Assembly: GCF_000002425.4 (NCBI RefSeq)
Contig: NC_037275.1
Span: 8,950,450 to 9,014,449 of the forward strand
Origin: Physcomitrium patens
Lineage: Eukaryota; Streptophyta; Bryopsida; Funariales; Funariaceae
Reading direction: 5' to 3'
DNA length: 64,000 bases
The notes under the pieces were generated by a model that was not told where the DNA came from, ran no database searches, and saw nothing but the letters and a program-made list of their open reading frames with translations. Made by a program: the position numbers and the translations under genes. How positions within the stretch are numbered: position 1 is the stretch's first letter; the number at the start of each line of letters is the position of its first letter. Shown here piece by piece: positions 45,535 to 57,849 of the stretch.

Positions 45535-46244
45535 TGTAGAATAAGTAGTTATTTGTTGAATTGTAGATACTTAGTTCATAGTGTAAACAGGGATAGATGA
45601 CTGTTGAAAAGGTAGTTCAGTAGGTAAAATGGATGAATAGTTAGGAAAAGCAGTTTTCATTAGAGATGTAGCAGTTGGTATCTCGTGGTAGCATAAGGAG
45701 GATGGGAGAGAGGAAGTAGGGGCCATTACTGTGATAGTGTGAGCCGGGGTAAGCTTGGTGCTACCTCTTTTCTTTTGTTGTTATGTTCTTTGAAATAAGA
45801 GTATTGAGAGTTTCTGAATATTGTGAAGTGAATCATGGAATGAAAGTGTGAATGGAATTATATGTTATTGAATGAGAAGAAGAGAGATTGAATGCTGAAA
45901 TCTGAATGTAGTTCAGCAGAGAGAATGAGTCTGTGTTTGTGTGAAACACTGTAATGTGAAGGCAGTTAATGGTGAAGAACTCCAGAATTTGGATTATAGT
46001 ATGATTATGTCCTGTCATTTAGGATAGTGCGGGATTACATGTTGTTTGTTATCAGTGATGGTGGAGTATTATTAGGAAGTGGAAAGCATTGTAGTGTTTC
46101 CTGGATGTTTTAAGTAGTGCGGAATACAGTTAATTGTGTGACCCTAACGTGTAAGCTCATGCGGTATTCTTTCCCTGTGTTCGAATTCCCCTATACAGGT
46201 TTACTCTGATTAGATAAGTTAGAGTAAGTAAAACGACAATCACA
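45535..46244 (+). repeat. E4 3' LTR
   Basis: 710 bp, same ends as the 5' LTR and no difference noticed on reading. It is followed directly by the GCCAT target duplication. Confidence 0.95.
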
Positions 46245-46249
46245 GCCAT

Positions 46250-46940
46250 CTTGATGAAATGAGGTACTATTACAAATATAGAGTCATAAGAAATTGAGAC
46301 TAGAAGATCCTTGATAAAATCCATAAAAAAAAAGATTATGATTGTTTTAGAATGGATAATAGTTTGAAAAATTCATAGAATCAATGATGAGGAGTTTTTG
46401 ACTTTGAACAAATGTCACATAATTGGACAAAATATTTCACTACCTTCTACATTTGTAGCGACTAAAAATCTCTAGATATAAGTTTTAAAGTCTTGTTGTA
46501 TCCAAAATGTCTGACTATTAGAAAGTCATAACATGCTTAAAGAATATATAAACGTACTTCTCTTTTTGAAATGTATATGCATGCTTTGAAATAAAGTAGG
46601 TTGTTTTTGAACTTGAACTTAAAAGCATCATGAGACTTAAAAGAATGATTCTTGATATAATAAATAAGAATATCAAAGAACATACTTGATTGAATTTATT
46701 TAATAAGGATTGAATCAATAGTCAATGTTGATTTTATTACTTGAAGATGAAAATATTTTGGCTTCAAGAGAATTATTCATTGTTGATCAAAAGATACATT
46801 TTTTTTAGTGTAAGATAAAAACGTCTAACAAAAATTATTATTTTTTAAATTAATAAGTAATTTTAAAATCAAATCTTAATAAAGACATGCTCTAACAAGC
46901 CTGGCAATGATTTAAAACATGTCCTTACATAAAGTATTAA
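46250..46940 (-). pseudogene. 2c integrase N-terminal half (shredded)
   Basis: Minus-strand continuation of the 2c integrase beyond E4, ending with the zinc-finger region around 46440-46720. Homologous to E1 780-1174. No ORF longer than about 66 codons survives. Confidence 0.72.
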
Positions 46941-48110
46941 AGATTCTTATGGTCAATATTAAAAATGACTAAATTAGAAGTACCTTCTAGTTAATGGTGC
47001 CATTCTTGAAATAAATCCATAATTATAAGAACTTCTTTATCATGAAACTTGTAGTTGATCTTGGCTATTAAAAATTTTCTTGAATGAAAAGCTATTAGGT
47101 GAAATTTACGATCTATTTCTATTTGTGATAATACGGCATAAAAAACAAAGTCTAATACATTTATTTCCATAAAAAATGGCTTAGAAAAGTCGATATAATA
47201 TAAGATTGGTGTAGAAATAAAGGCTGTCTTCAAAGCTTTAAATGCCGCTCTATTTCTTGATTCTATTAAAAGTTTTCTTTACAAGTCAAAGAAATAAATA
47301 GAGCTATAACTTGAGAGAAGTTCTTGATGAAGATCCAATAGTAGTTGATAAATCTCAAAAAATATTGAACATTTTTTACTATTTTTGAGATCTTCCAGTC
47401 CATAATAGTTTGAACTTTCTTAAGATCTTTCAATTCTTAATAGTTTAAACTTTCTTAAGATCCATCATAAGTCTATCATTTGAAATGATGTATCCTAAAA
47501 AGTCAACTTGAGTACTATGAAATACACACTTTTCTATCTTGGCATAGAGTCTTGCATCTTTTAGTTTTTATAATACACAACAAATATGAAATTTATGTTC
47601 TTTTATTTTTTTAGAATAGATTAGAATATTTTCTAGATAACAAAAAATAAAGTCATCTAAAAACTCTCAAAAAATATCATTCATTAGATGTTGGAAAATT
47701 GCTGATGTATTTGTAAGTCTAAAAGATATAACATTGTATTTAAAATGTCCATACTTTGTTCAAAACACAATCTTTCATTCATCTCCTTCTTTGTTATATA
47801 CCAAATTATATGTTCTTTGTAGATCTATTTTTGTATAAATCTTAGCTTGATTCAACTTATTAAAAAGTCTAAATATTAAATGTAGCAAGTATCTATTCTT
47901 GATGGTGATTTTGTTGAGTCTTTAATAATCAATACACATCTACAATGATCTATCTTTTTTCTTCACAAATAAAATTAGAGCTCATGCTAGAAATTTGGAA
48001 TACCGTATGAAATTCTTAGCCAGATTTTCTACAATATACTCATTGAGTTCAACCAACTCATTTTGTAATAAAATGTAAATTGGTTCAAATAGTAGTTTAG
48101 CTCCTTTTTA
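46941..48110 (-). pseudogene. 2c RNase H and reverse transcriptase (shredded)
   Basis: RNase H at 46991-47233 (STPILYYIDFSKPFFMEIN, LIAFHSRKFLIAKINY). RT at about 47300-48060; the sequence around 47450-47530 matches the 4890-4970 part of 2a and shows what E1 interrupted there. A short local repeat (AGATCTTCCAG/AGATCTTTCAA, TTTAAACTTTCTTAAGAT) lies at 47385-47465. Confidence 0.75.
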
Positions 48111-48834
48111 AAGGTCAATTGAGCAGTCATAAAGATGATGTTTTGATAGAGTATGTGCATTCTTTTTCTCAAATATATTTTGAAAATCTTGATATTGGCT
48201 TAGAATACCACTTGAAGTCTTTTTACCATTAAAAATGGGTGCAATATAAATGACACAATATAAACTTGTTTGCAACATGCAAGAAAGCTCTTGCACCTAT
48301 AAATATAGGTTTAATTACACTAAATTTATGAATTTCTATTTAATCAATTATATTCTTAGTCATACTTCTAAAAAAATTTAGATTATAAGAAATCTAATCT
48401 ATTTTTGGATTATATTTTTTTAGCCATGATAAATCAAAAATAATTGGATTAGAAGAAGATCTAATGATATTAAATATTACAAAGCTACAATGACCATTAA
48501 TTGTGACTTCTATAGGAAGGATTTCATGAATAATATTTTTTGAAAATAATAGATGATTATCTATGACTTCTACATGAAAAAGTTTAATTTTCTTTATTAA
48601 AAGTATGCCATGTCTTTTAGCAAATTCTCTTCTAAGAAACACACTGAGGCTTTTGAACCTAATAAGGCAAAGACTTTGTAATATCTAGGTTCTAAAATAA
48701 AATTTATTGTAAAACAAAGAATGGATTTTGAGGAGAGAATAGGACCTTCACTAAGTGTTGTACAAGGTTCCAGCCACACGGTCCCTATTGTAGCTGGACA
48801 AACTTATTTTTTGATATACTATCTTTTTTGATGG
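48108..48834 (-). pseudogene. 2c protease (fragments)
   Basis: Fragments include FALLGSKASVCFLEENL (active-site Asp-Ser-Gly changed to Gly-Ser-Lys), SSNPIIFDLSWLKKYNPKID, and the junction to RT at 48108-48296 (DFQNIFEKKNAHTLSKHHLYD). The conserved gag-pol overlap CTACAATAGGGACC lies on the minus strand at about 48781-48794. Confidence 0.75.
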
Positions 48835-50528
48835 TGTCATGGTGTAATACAAGTAATACGTAAAAGAGTGTGGAAATTATTATATCATAGAAGATCTTAA
48901 TTTAAAATATTATAAAAAATTATCTTATAAATATAGATAATAATAAAAAAGATAGTAAAACTAAAAAGTATTAATATTGTCTTTCACAAAATGAACTTCT
49001 ATTTACTTTGTAGAGCCATAAATAAAGCAAAATAAAGTAAATTAGAAAATTAAATGATATACACATATATAAGAAGGAGTTAAGAGTAGATTTTAGCAAA
49101 ATTTATCTCAAGAAGCTAAGAATTGATACTTAGAGAGGACTAGTTATCAATTTAGGATGAAATCAGATTCCAAGGCATAAAACCACATATCTATGGCAAC
49201 TCCAAGGTTCTTTTAGAGATTGAAGAGTGGAATTTGATAGAAAACTTAATAGAATTTTTATAAGCATTGGTTTTGTATGATTTGGATTTGTAATAACTTT
49301 GTAAGAGCTTTACAAAGTTAAGATTGTTTTAGATGACTCAGATTTTTATGAAATAAAATAGGGTTGATGTTTTGAGAAATTTCAAGAATTTTGTAGTAGA
49401 TCTATAAGTGAAATTTTGTGAACTAATGGTTATAGTTGTGCTTAATATGTGTTTTTAATTTTAGCTTGATTTAATAGTTGAATTGAAGGTTATTGAGATT
49501 TAAGTGGATCATAATCTTAGAAAGTAGAATTTTAAATTTAATGAGGGTTTCTAAGATTTTTTGCAATCTACTAATTGGATTAGAGTGAAAGTTATACATA
49601 TGGATAATATAATTGTATTCTTATGTATACAAGAATTTTGAGATCAATTAAATGGTACAAAAGAGAGATGTTAGCACTGAAAGATCAACATCAAGGTTGG
49701 AAAAGGAAGCCAGCTAATATTTGAGCAGATTTTAGGATTTTTCTTCCATTTGAAAAGTGCGATTGTCTTCAAATTTTTTTTACTTATTTTTAACTAAAAG
49801 ATTGAGAGGTGTGTAAAATTTTAAATAAGATCAATAGTTTAAAAAAAAGATATCAAGGTTCTAAACTACCTTAGGATTTGGTTTAGAATTTAGGATTTAG
49901 GATTTGATTAGGATTTGATTTAGGATTTATAATTTGATTAGGATTTAATTTAAGATTTAGGATTTATTTAGGATTTTGTTTATGATTTAAGATTTGTCTA
50001 GGATTTGATTTTGGATTTAGGATTTGATTAGGATTGAATTTAGGGTTTAGGATTTTTCTAGAATTTGGTTTAGAGTTTAAGATTTATTTAGGATTTAGTT
50101 TAGGATTTTTCTAGAATTTGGTTTAGAGTTTAAGATTTATTTAGGATTTGGTTTAGGATTTTAGATTTTATATAAGATTTGAATAAAATCTATCAGAATT
50201 TCAATTAGAATTAAATTAGAACTTGATTAAGATATATTTAAAAAATATTGTATTTATTTTAATATTTTTTAGGACTTCTTAAGGATTCTTTTGAGGTTTA
50301 TTGTAGTTTATCTTTCAACTCTTTTAAGGTTTCTTATTGTTTTTTTTTGTAATTTCTTTAAGATTTCTTTTGAATTTGAATGAATATTGTTTAGCATTAT
50401 TAAGGTTTAATTAGAATTTATCTTATATTTTATTAGAATTAAGATTTTTTTATTATAATTTTTATTCTATCTTCTACAACCAGGTCCCTGATGCACTCTC
50501 AAGCAACATTTCACATAATACAACAACA
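48835..50528 (-). mobile_element. Insert C: LTR-like block
   Basis: A 1.69-kb non-coding block splits the 2c gag. It starts TGTCATGGTGTAATAC and ends ATACAACAACA, similar to the ends of inserts A and B, suggesting a solo LTR of a related family in the B orientation. A clear target duplication was not found. It contains a long degenerate GGATTTAG array. Confidence 0.45.
49865..50175 (+). repeat. Degenerate GGATTTAG-type tandem array
   Basis: About 300 bp made of variants of TTAGGATTTG, TTTAGGATTTA and TTTAGAGTTTAAG, with one TTTAGGG (plant telomere unit) near 50040. Irregular period; some longer internal repeats, e.g. TTTTTCTAGAATTTGGTTTAG, occur twice (50056 and 50106). Confidence 0.75.
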
Positions 50529-51650
50529 GTCATACTCCTTATTTTGTAGTTGAGTTGCTTCTTTGGACAATGTTGAGCAATGTATTTAAGTTCTCTTGAA
50601 TACGAGTACAATCCTTTCTGACAATTATGAGTCTTTTCTTGCTCAACAAGAAATTTGAAATATATTACATCAATTTACTTGTTCTCTACTTTCAAATGTG
50701 TGTGTTGAAAAGAAGTTGGCATTTTCATTGAATTATAATAACATTGAGGTACACTTGTGTAATTTTTAAATTAAAATTCAAAAAGTCAATTGTTACACCT
50801 CACGGCAAAATCAATTGCTTGACTCAATGTTTGAAGATCATATAAATTGATCATCAATTTTTTCACCTTATATTATAATTCATAAAAAAATTGGCTAATA
50901 AATACAATATCATCTTACTTGATATTAGTTGTAAGTTGTTGAAATTGTAAAGCATGTAACGTTATCAATAAATTATCTTGTTACAAAATACAGATCTTAT
51001 TGTTTGCAATACAAATTACATCATGTTTTCTATACATGAATCAAAATTCTATCAAAAAAGCCTCCAGATTATCTAATATTAAATCTAATCATTCAAAAAA
51101 AGATGAATATTATGATAATGTTGAACTTGAGAGGAGTGTACTAATGAATCTAACTTCTGATCTTGGAATTAGATAGCTTTGGAATTGAAGTTCAATGACA
51201 AATTGTATTTGATTGATAAATCTTCAAAACTTAGATTTTTTCCTATCAAACTTCTTGGATAGTACAACCTTTAGTTTTTTAATATTGGAAGGATGTTCTA
51301 CCATAAGAGAACGAACATGATTTGGTGTAGATGTTGAAGCAACTCCAATCATCTCTATATCTTTGCTTCTTGCCATTCTTATTACTCTCTGAGGCGGTAA
51401 ATTAAGTTGATTCATCGCAAGCATTAACCCTCCCAATTACTCTTGTATTTATGCTATTGCATTCTTCATTTAAAGAAGCTTTGTTATAATAATACTTAAA
51501 GAAGGAAAGATGTCTGATATTGCTTAAGATAAATAGAAGAAAAGCCTTGAAAATAAAGAAAAAATACTAAGAATAATATGAATTTAGAAGAAGATAATCT
51601 GCAACTTCTAATACAGTTAAATCTTATCAAGAGAAAGAAATAATCTATTC
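50529..51650 (-). pseudogene. 2c gag (shredded)
   Basis: Minus-strand gag. The knuckle region is at about 50540-50640. The capsid core fragment at 51224-51436 reads LSKKFDRKKSKF and MLAMNQLNLPPQRVIRMARS, equivalent to 2a gag. Resumption at 50529 follows directly, apart from insert C, on the protease side at 48834. Confidence 0.72.
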
Positions 51651-51688
51651 TTAATCAAGAAAAGAAAAAGTTCTAATATTATAAGTAT

Positions 51689-51699
51689 ACTCTTGTCAA
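51689..51699 (-). promoter_or_regulatory. 2c self-primer binding site
   Basis: On the + strand ACTCTTGTCAA, 2 nt from the LTR edge. It equals the predicted mRNA 5' end in the 2c 3' LTR (11 of 11) and in the 5' LTR at 10 of 11. Confidence 0.65.
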
Positions 51700-51701
51700 T
51701 C

Positions 51702-52250
51702 TATCAAGGATAAGAATTCAATGAAAGAAAATAAATAAGAAAAATTCTTTCAAAAAAATATAAAAAAATATAAATAGAGAAGTATGTTTATTAAAAAAGA
51801 AATTAGAATGGCTATTGCCAAAAGATAAAGAAACTAGAGACTTTTGAAATTAGACTAGAAAGCAAAAAAAGAATTGATAAGAGTGAAGAAGACTTCATTC
51901 TTGCCTCTATATATATTATCTACCTAAGATGTATATGACATGTTCTATAGGACCTCCAAAAATGTATTGACTTTGCATGATATATATCTTAGCTTGCAAA
52001 GCAAGTTTTTTCTATAGATGCGACATAATCAGCTTGTTTTATAAGCTACAAACATATGTAGCATGTGGTTAGTTTGTTGACTAAGTTTATAACCTACTAA
52101 TCAGCTACAAACATATATAAAGTCAAAACAACATCTAAGAAGCTTCTAAAAAGCTATTCTAAAAGATATTATGAATTTAATTTATTTTTATCTTCTTCTA
52201 TATATTCATATTACATAGATAATAATTATAGTAGATATATATCCATAACA
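51702..52250 (-). repeat. 2c 5' LTR
   Basis: Sense ends TGTTATGGATAT and CCTTGATA. Predicted mRNA start ACTCTTATCAA (minus of 51874-51884) lies about 32 nt downstream of TATATATAG. Confidence 0.78.
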
Positions 52251-53780
52251 ACCAAATATTTTAGATAGAATAAAACTTTAAAACTAATATCAAGAGATTT
52301 TTGGAGGCCTCAAACATAGAAGGCAATTAAATAAAAGAATAGCCAATCTTTTCTTTTATAATATTTATCTCTATGATAGTTTGTCAAGAAATATTATATT
52401 ACATAGAAGAACTCAATTTATATTAAGATTTTAGAGAAGTCTTTTTAAGATTCTCAAGGTGGATATAAAACTATCTTTGGCTTTGTATCTTTAAATCAAT
52501 AAATAAACAAAGCAAGTGAATCATATTTTGAAGTAGTATTTCAGGCATAGCATCAACTACCAATAAGATGATAGGAAAATTATTTTATCATTGAAAATTT
52601 TTGCTTATATTAATAAAATATATTTTTTTTATTCAAAAAATATTTTTTTTATCAATTATAGTTATGATCTATTACTTGATATTTTTGAATTTTTAAAATT
52701 TGATAGTCATAAGACAAAATATTTGACAAATCATTTGTCAAAGTTACATGCAATAATGAAGGTGCAACTAAAAAAAACTTAAGAATGACAAAAGATCAAT
52801 GCTGATTTTTATGACAAGAAACAACTTCATTTCTATGTTGATAATAAGATATTATTACTTTGTTGTAATATTAAGATTATTCATCCTTATGAAAAATTAG
52901 ATTATCATAGAATTTGACCATTTCATATATATGAATAAATTAATTCAATTACTTATTAATTATATTTACTGGAATCTATAAAGATCCATCTTATATTCCA
53001 TGTATCTCTTTTTGAGCCATATTAGACAATAGATATATCAAGCAAATGAAAAATGCCACTTCTTCTTATAAAAGTGGATAATAAACAAAAATATGATATT
53101 GAAGAAGTCTTAGATTTAAGACAATGCCAAAATAGATTAAAATATCTTATTTATTGGCACAAATATGATATTAATGAATGTATATAAGAGCTAACTACAA
53201 ATCTTGTAAATGAATCAAAGAAGGTTGATACTTTTTATCAATAATATCTATCAAAATCAAGATAAAAAATAATAAACCTTTGTTATAAAAGAAATATAAT
53301 TTTGGAAAAGATTGCAATCTATCTTCTCTCTTTATTTATTATTTCTATATATTTGTAGTACTAAAAAGACAAAGAATCAATAATCAATAGATTCGACTTA
53401 AAAACTATGGTTTGTTGAATTATTGGATGAAATATTACAACTATTATAACCTTCAAGATGATGCAATAGAATTGAAGACCTTTAAAAATAACATGTATTT
53501 CTTCAAATTGATAGTAAAATACAATGTGTTTGATATTACAACCTTCAAAGAGACTCTTGATACTTGGTGGTATTATTGGAGGTAAGAACCACTACAAACA
53601 TTATTTCAAACGTTTTATTTCAAGAAAGTTATGAAGGCTTCAATAATGATCAAATAATACGGTGCTCTTCTTGCCTTAATATAAAATACTACTGATAATT
53701 GAAAAGACCTATCAACTACCTTTGAAGAAAATAAAGATCAGAGTATGTACTAAATATAATTTGTAGCATCTTGGATTTCT
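52251..53780 (+). pseudogene. 2b (right part): integrase, chromodomain and 3' region
   Basis: Continuation of 2b beyond 2c. Integrase core at 52251-52950: the second catalytic site reads LHRRTQF, with His (CAT) for Asp. The C-terminal part and chromodomain are at about 53000-53190 (YDIEEVLDLRQCQNRLKYL, with IYWHKYDINECI). The 3' untranslated region runs to 53780, where 2d is inserted; a few further bases appear at 62711-62723. Confidence 0.77.
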
Positions 53781-54311
53781 TATCAAGGACATAAAACTTG
53801 AAGAAAGAAATCCTCAATACATTGTTGTGTTACTAAAAAGAACTAAAAAATCACTCAAAGATGATATAGTATTGAATTAGAATGATTATTGTTAAAAATA
53901 AGAAGACTAGAAAGTCTTGAAATAAGACTAAAGATTAGAAAGGCATTCACAAGAGTGAAGAAAGCTTCACTCTTGCCTCCATATATACTTTTAATTACAA
54001 GCTACATCGCAATATCCTATGGAACCTCCAAAACGTATTGACTTTGCAAGATATATATCTTAACTTGTAAGATAAGTTTTTTATATATATATGCCACATA
54101 GTTAGCTTATTTTATAAGCTATCAACATGTGATTAATTTGTTGATAAAATTTCTAACCTACCAATCAACTACAAATACATGTAAAGTTGAAGTATCATCT
54201 ATTAAGCTTATAGAAAGCTTTTCTAAAAAATATTATAAAATAAATCTATTTTTATTTATTTTTATTTAATCATATAAGTAAATATTAGAATAAATATCTA
54301 TATTTGTGATA
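53781..54311 (-). repeat. 2d 3' LTR
   Basis: Homologous to 62185-62710. Purine-rich sequence (CCTTAAAAAAGAAAATAA on the minus strand) lies just inside, at 54312-54329. Confidence 0.76.
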
Positions 54312-56594
54312 TTATTTTCTTTTTTAAGGATGAATTCCATGAGGATTGATCTTCATATATTGAAAAAATTCAAGATACCGCAAATTGTATTTACCACATA
54401 TTTTGATCTTTGTTTTCTTTGAAGATGGTTGATAGATCCTTTCATCCATTGATAATATTTTATATTAAGGCAGAAAGAATACTTCATTATTTATTTGTTG
54501 TTGAGGCCTTCATAACTTTTTTGAAATAAAATATTTGAAATATTGTCAAAAATTGTTTCTACCTCTAATAAAATTATCAAACATTGGGAATCTCTTTGAA
54601 GGTCGAGATACCAAATATATTATATTTTGTCATTTATTTGAGGCAAGACATATTTTTTTTGAGGATCTGCATCTTGATTACATCGTCTTGAAGATTTGTA
54701 ATAATTACAATACCTCATCTGGTAAGTTAGCAAATGAAAGCTCTTCATTTGAATCTGTTGATTGTTGATTGTTGATTGTTGGTTCTCCATCTCTTTAATG
54801 TCACAAATACACGAAAGCTATAATAAAAATAGAAGATAGAATATTATTTTTATTGGATCTTATTTTTTTTATATTAAAAGTTTGATATTTTTTATCTTAA
54901 TTTTAATGGATGTTGTCAATAAAAAGCCTCAATTTTCTTTATTGCATTTGCAAGATTCTTTACTGGCTACCATGTGCATTCATTATTATCATATCCATGC
55001 CAATGAACAAGATATTCTAACCTATTTTGGCACTGTCTTGAATATAAGACTTCTTCTACATTGAACTCTTGATTATTATCCACTTCTGTAGGAAGAAGTA
55101 GCATTTGTCTTCTTCTTGAGATATTTATTATCTTACATGGCTCAAAAAGAGATACGTGAAATATGCGGTGGATCTTCATAGACTTTGATAGATATAATTG
55201 ATAAGCAACAAGATTAACTTGTTTACAAATAAGAAAAGATTAAAGACTACAATAATTCAAATTATCACAAAGATGAGTAGTTTTGATATTATAATGGAGT
55301 AACCATAACTTATCTCCTACATTGAATTATGGTTGTTTCTTGTGATAGGTATTCATATTAATCCTTTGTCGCTCTTGAGCTTCCTTTAAATGCACCTTTA
55401 ATATTACATGTAACTTTGACAAATGATTTTTCAATTTTTTTCAATATGATTATCAACTTTTGAAAAGTCAAAAATATCAAATCATGGATAATAACCATAA
55501 TTGACAAAGAAAGATATTTGTTGAGTAAAAGAGTGTACTGAATTATTGCATACAAATTCTATCAATGGTAAAAAAGTTGTACAATCATCTTGATGATAAT
55601 TAATGGTACACTTCAAATACTGCTCCTGAACTTGATTCATTTGTTGTGTTTGCCTATTAGTTTGAAGATGAAAAGCTAAAAAGAACTTTATATCTATGTT
55701 AAGAATCTTAAAAAGGATTTTTTAAAATCTTAATATAAATTAAATTTTCCTATTTGATATAATATCTTTGGATAATCCATGATAAAGATAGATGTTGTAA
55801 AAAAAATGCTTAGCCATTTCTTCACTTATGATAGATTTTATACATGATATAAAATATGCAATCTTGATAACATGATCTATTATTACAAATATAGAATCAT
55901 ATGAACCTAAAATTAAAAGATTTGTGATAAAATCCATAGAAACAAAAGACCATAGTTGTTTTGAAGTAGGTAATGACTAAAGAATTCTTAAAGTCGATGA
56001 CAACAAATTTTGGATCTTAAATAAATATCACATGATTGTAAAAAGTCTTTAATTACCTTCCACATTTGAAACTACGAAAAATCTCTTGATATAAGTTCTA
56101 AAGTCTTATTATATCTAAAATATCTAGTTATTGGAAAGTCATGATAAGCTTAAAAAATACGTAATCATACTTTGTTTTTTGGAATATATAATTATCTCTT
56201 AAAATAGAGTAGGTTGTTTTTGAATTCAAATTTGAAAGTAGCATGAAATTTAAAAGAATTATTCTTAATATCATGAACAAGAAGATCAAAGGACATACTT
56301 GATTAAATAAGCTTGAAAAAGATTAAATCAATAATCAATGTTGATTTTATTGCTCAAAGATAAAAATTCTCTAGCTTTAATAGAATTGTTCTTTGTTAAT
56401 AAAAAGATGAATCCTCTTTTTTTGATACAAGTTAAGAACGTTTAGAAATAATTTCAAACAAACCTTATTATTTTTTGAGTCCATAAGTAATTTCAAAATC
56501 AAATCTTAATAAAGAAATGCTTCAAAAAGCTTGGTGACAATTCAAAATACATACTGACATGAAGTACTCAAGGTTCTTACAATCTATATATATA
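54312..56594 (-). pseudogene. 2d chromodomain and integrase (fragments)
   Basis: The stretch 54967-55179 carries the integrase C-terminal HRIFHVSLFEPC and a readable chromodomain (NVEEVLYSRQCQNRLEYLV, then WHGYDNNECTW), the module that guides chromovirus insertion to modified histones. Integrase core fragments at 55740-55937 (MDFITNLLILGSYDSIFVII, YHGLSKDIISNRK) show Asn (AAT) for the second catalytic Asp. The zinc-finger part lies at about 56000-56240. The rest is frameshifted. 54312-54900 is 3' untranslated sequence. Confidence 0.78.
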
Positions 56595-57849
56595 TGGTGT
56601 TAGAGTAGAGAAAATTTTCCTTAAAAAAGCGCTGAATTTCTAGTTGTCACTAATTATTCAACTAAATTATAAGATAGAAAAGTACTAAGTTTATACATAA
56701 AGATGTTCCTATAGAGGTAATTACATCAATATATAAGTCCTAAGTACCAAATTTTAGTCAAATTATGATAAAAATATTATAAAACCTTATATATCCTTAA
56801 GGTGAATTTTTTCCAAACTTCAAAAACTTATATCTCACAATTGGACTACAAAAAAAAACCAAAATTTTACATAAAATATTGATGTACTTTCAATAACTAC
56901 CACAAAAAATTTCAACTACAAATTTGTTATAGATCTTTAGATATTGCCAAAATCCTAATAGTAGCTTCAAACCCTTGCTTACATACACCTATGTGTAATT
57001 TTCTTCATATTTCACAAATTAAATATTTAAATACCATAAAATTTTGATATATAGCTTTTAAACCTAATAAAATATATTTTTTGGAAATTTTGAGCCAAAA
57101 ATTTGTTCAAAAACTTAAAATATGGCTCCAACCATTACTATCAACAAAACAACATATTTATTGCCTTTGAATTATATATTCTATTTTTAATGCTTTATAA
57201 TTCCTTCATACAAACTCCAAATATAAAAATTCCTTTACAAAAGATATAGATCTTGAAATCACCTTTGCAACTACACCTCTTAATTTCCAAAAGCTATTGT
57301 AAAACTCCTTGTATCTTTAAAAGAGCAATAATATGTCTTAAAAAAACACCATAACTTCAAACGGCTATAATTTCATCACTCTAATTCAAAACCTTTTAAA
57401 ATTTGTAAAACAATTGTAGTCCAAATCTTAAATCTTATAATCTTTTCTTTTGATTCTTAAATGCTCCGTTTGAAGTTTCCAAAATCCTTGTTATGGTCAT
57501 GGATAACTTCTTGCGAACCTATTGAATATAGTTTTTGATCAATAGAGATGAAGATCTTCATCTTTTGCCTTCATCCATCGACACCTTCCTTTCATCCTTC
57601 TAAATAATTTTTTTAGAGGTTTGAATCTTTATCTTTGAACTCCAATCTTCTCTTTAAATTTTATCTTAAATATCTAAATCCTAGATAATTTAAATATTAT
57701 AATCAATATAGATAAATTTTAAAATAAATTTTCTTACATCAATTTTTTTTAAAATTAATCTATTAAATATTTTAATATACATCAAGACTTATAAATATAT
57801 TATATATTTTAATTAATATTTACATACTATAAACAATTATAATACAACA
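56595..57849 (+). mobile_element. Insert A: LTR-like block, inverted relative to B
   Basis: 1255 bp, starting TGGTGTTAGAGTAG and ending TAATACAACA, within the 2d RNase H region. It is the reverse complement of insert B over its length, with moderate divergence. TG...CA ends suggest a solo LTR; no ORF, no clear target duplication. Confidence 0.6.

Larger units (their letters stand above)
36349..46244 (+). mobile_element. E4: complete, young Athila-branch Ty3/gypsy element with an extra ORF
   Basis: A 9896-bp element with two 710-bp LTRs (36349-37058 and 45535-46244) in which I saw no difference, flanked by a perfect 5-bp duplication GCCAT (36344-36348 and 46245-46249). The order is tRNA-Asp primer site, gag, protease-RT-RNaseH-integrase, a separate 564-codon ORF, purine tract and LTR. 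RT motifs (AGHECYSFLDGFSGYNQ, MPFGLCNAPATFQRVM) and the Asp primer site resemble Athila-type elements; there is no chromodomain. Apart from one TGA in gag-pol the coding sequence is intact, so insertion was very recent. It interrupts the 2c integrase. Confidence 0.95.
33138..52250 (-). mobile_element. 2c: decayed minus-strand chromovirus carrying E4 and inserts C and D
   Basis: Full-length minus-strand copy: 3' LTR 33138-34811, integrase and chromodomain region 34812-36348 and 46250-46900, RNase H/RT 46990-48110, protease to 48830, gag 50529-51600, 5' LTR 51702-52250. It inserted into the 2b integrase; flanks ATTAA (33133-33137) and ACCAA (52251-52255) are a 5-bp target duplication differing by two transitions. 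It later received E4 (36349-46244), insert C (48835-50528) and insert D (33450-34542). Confidence 0.85.
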
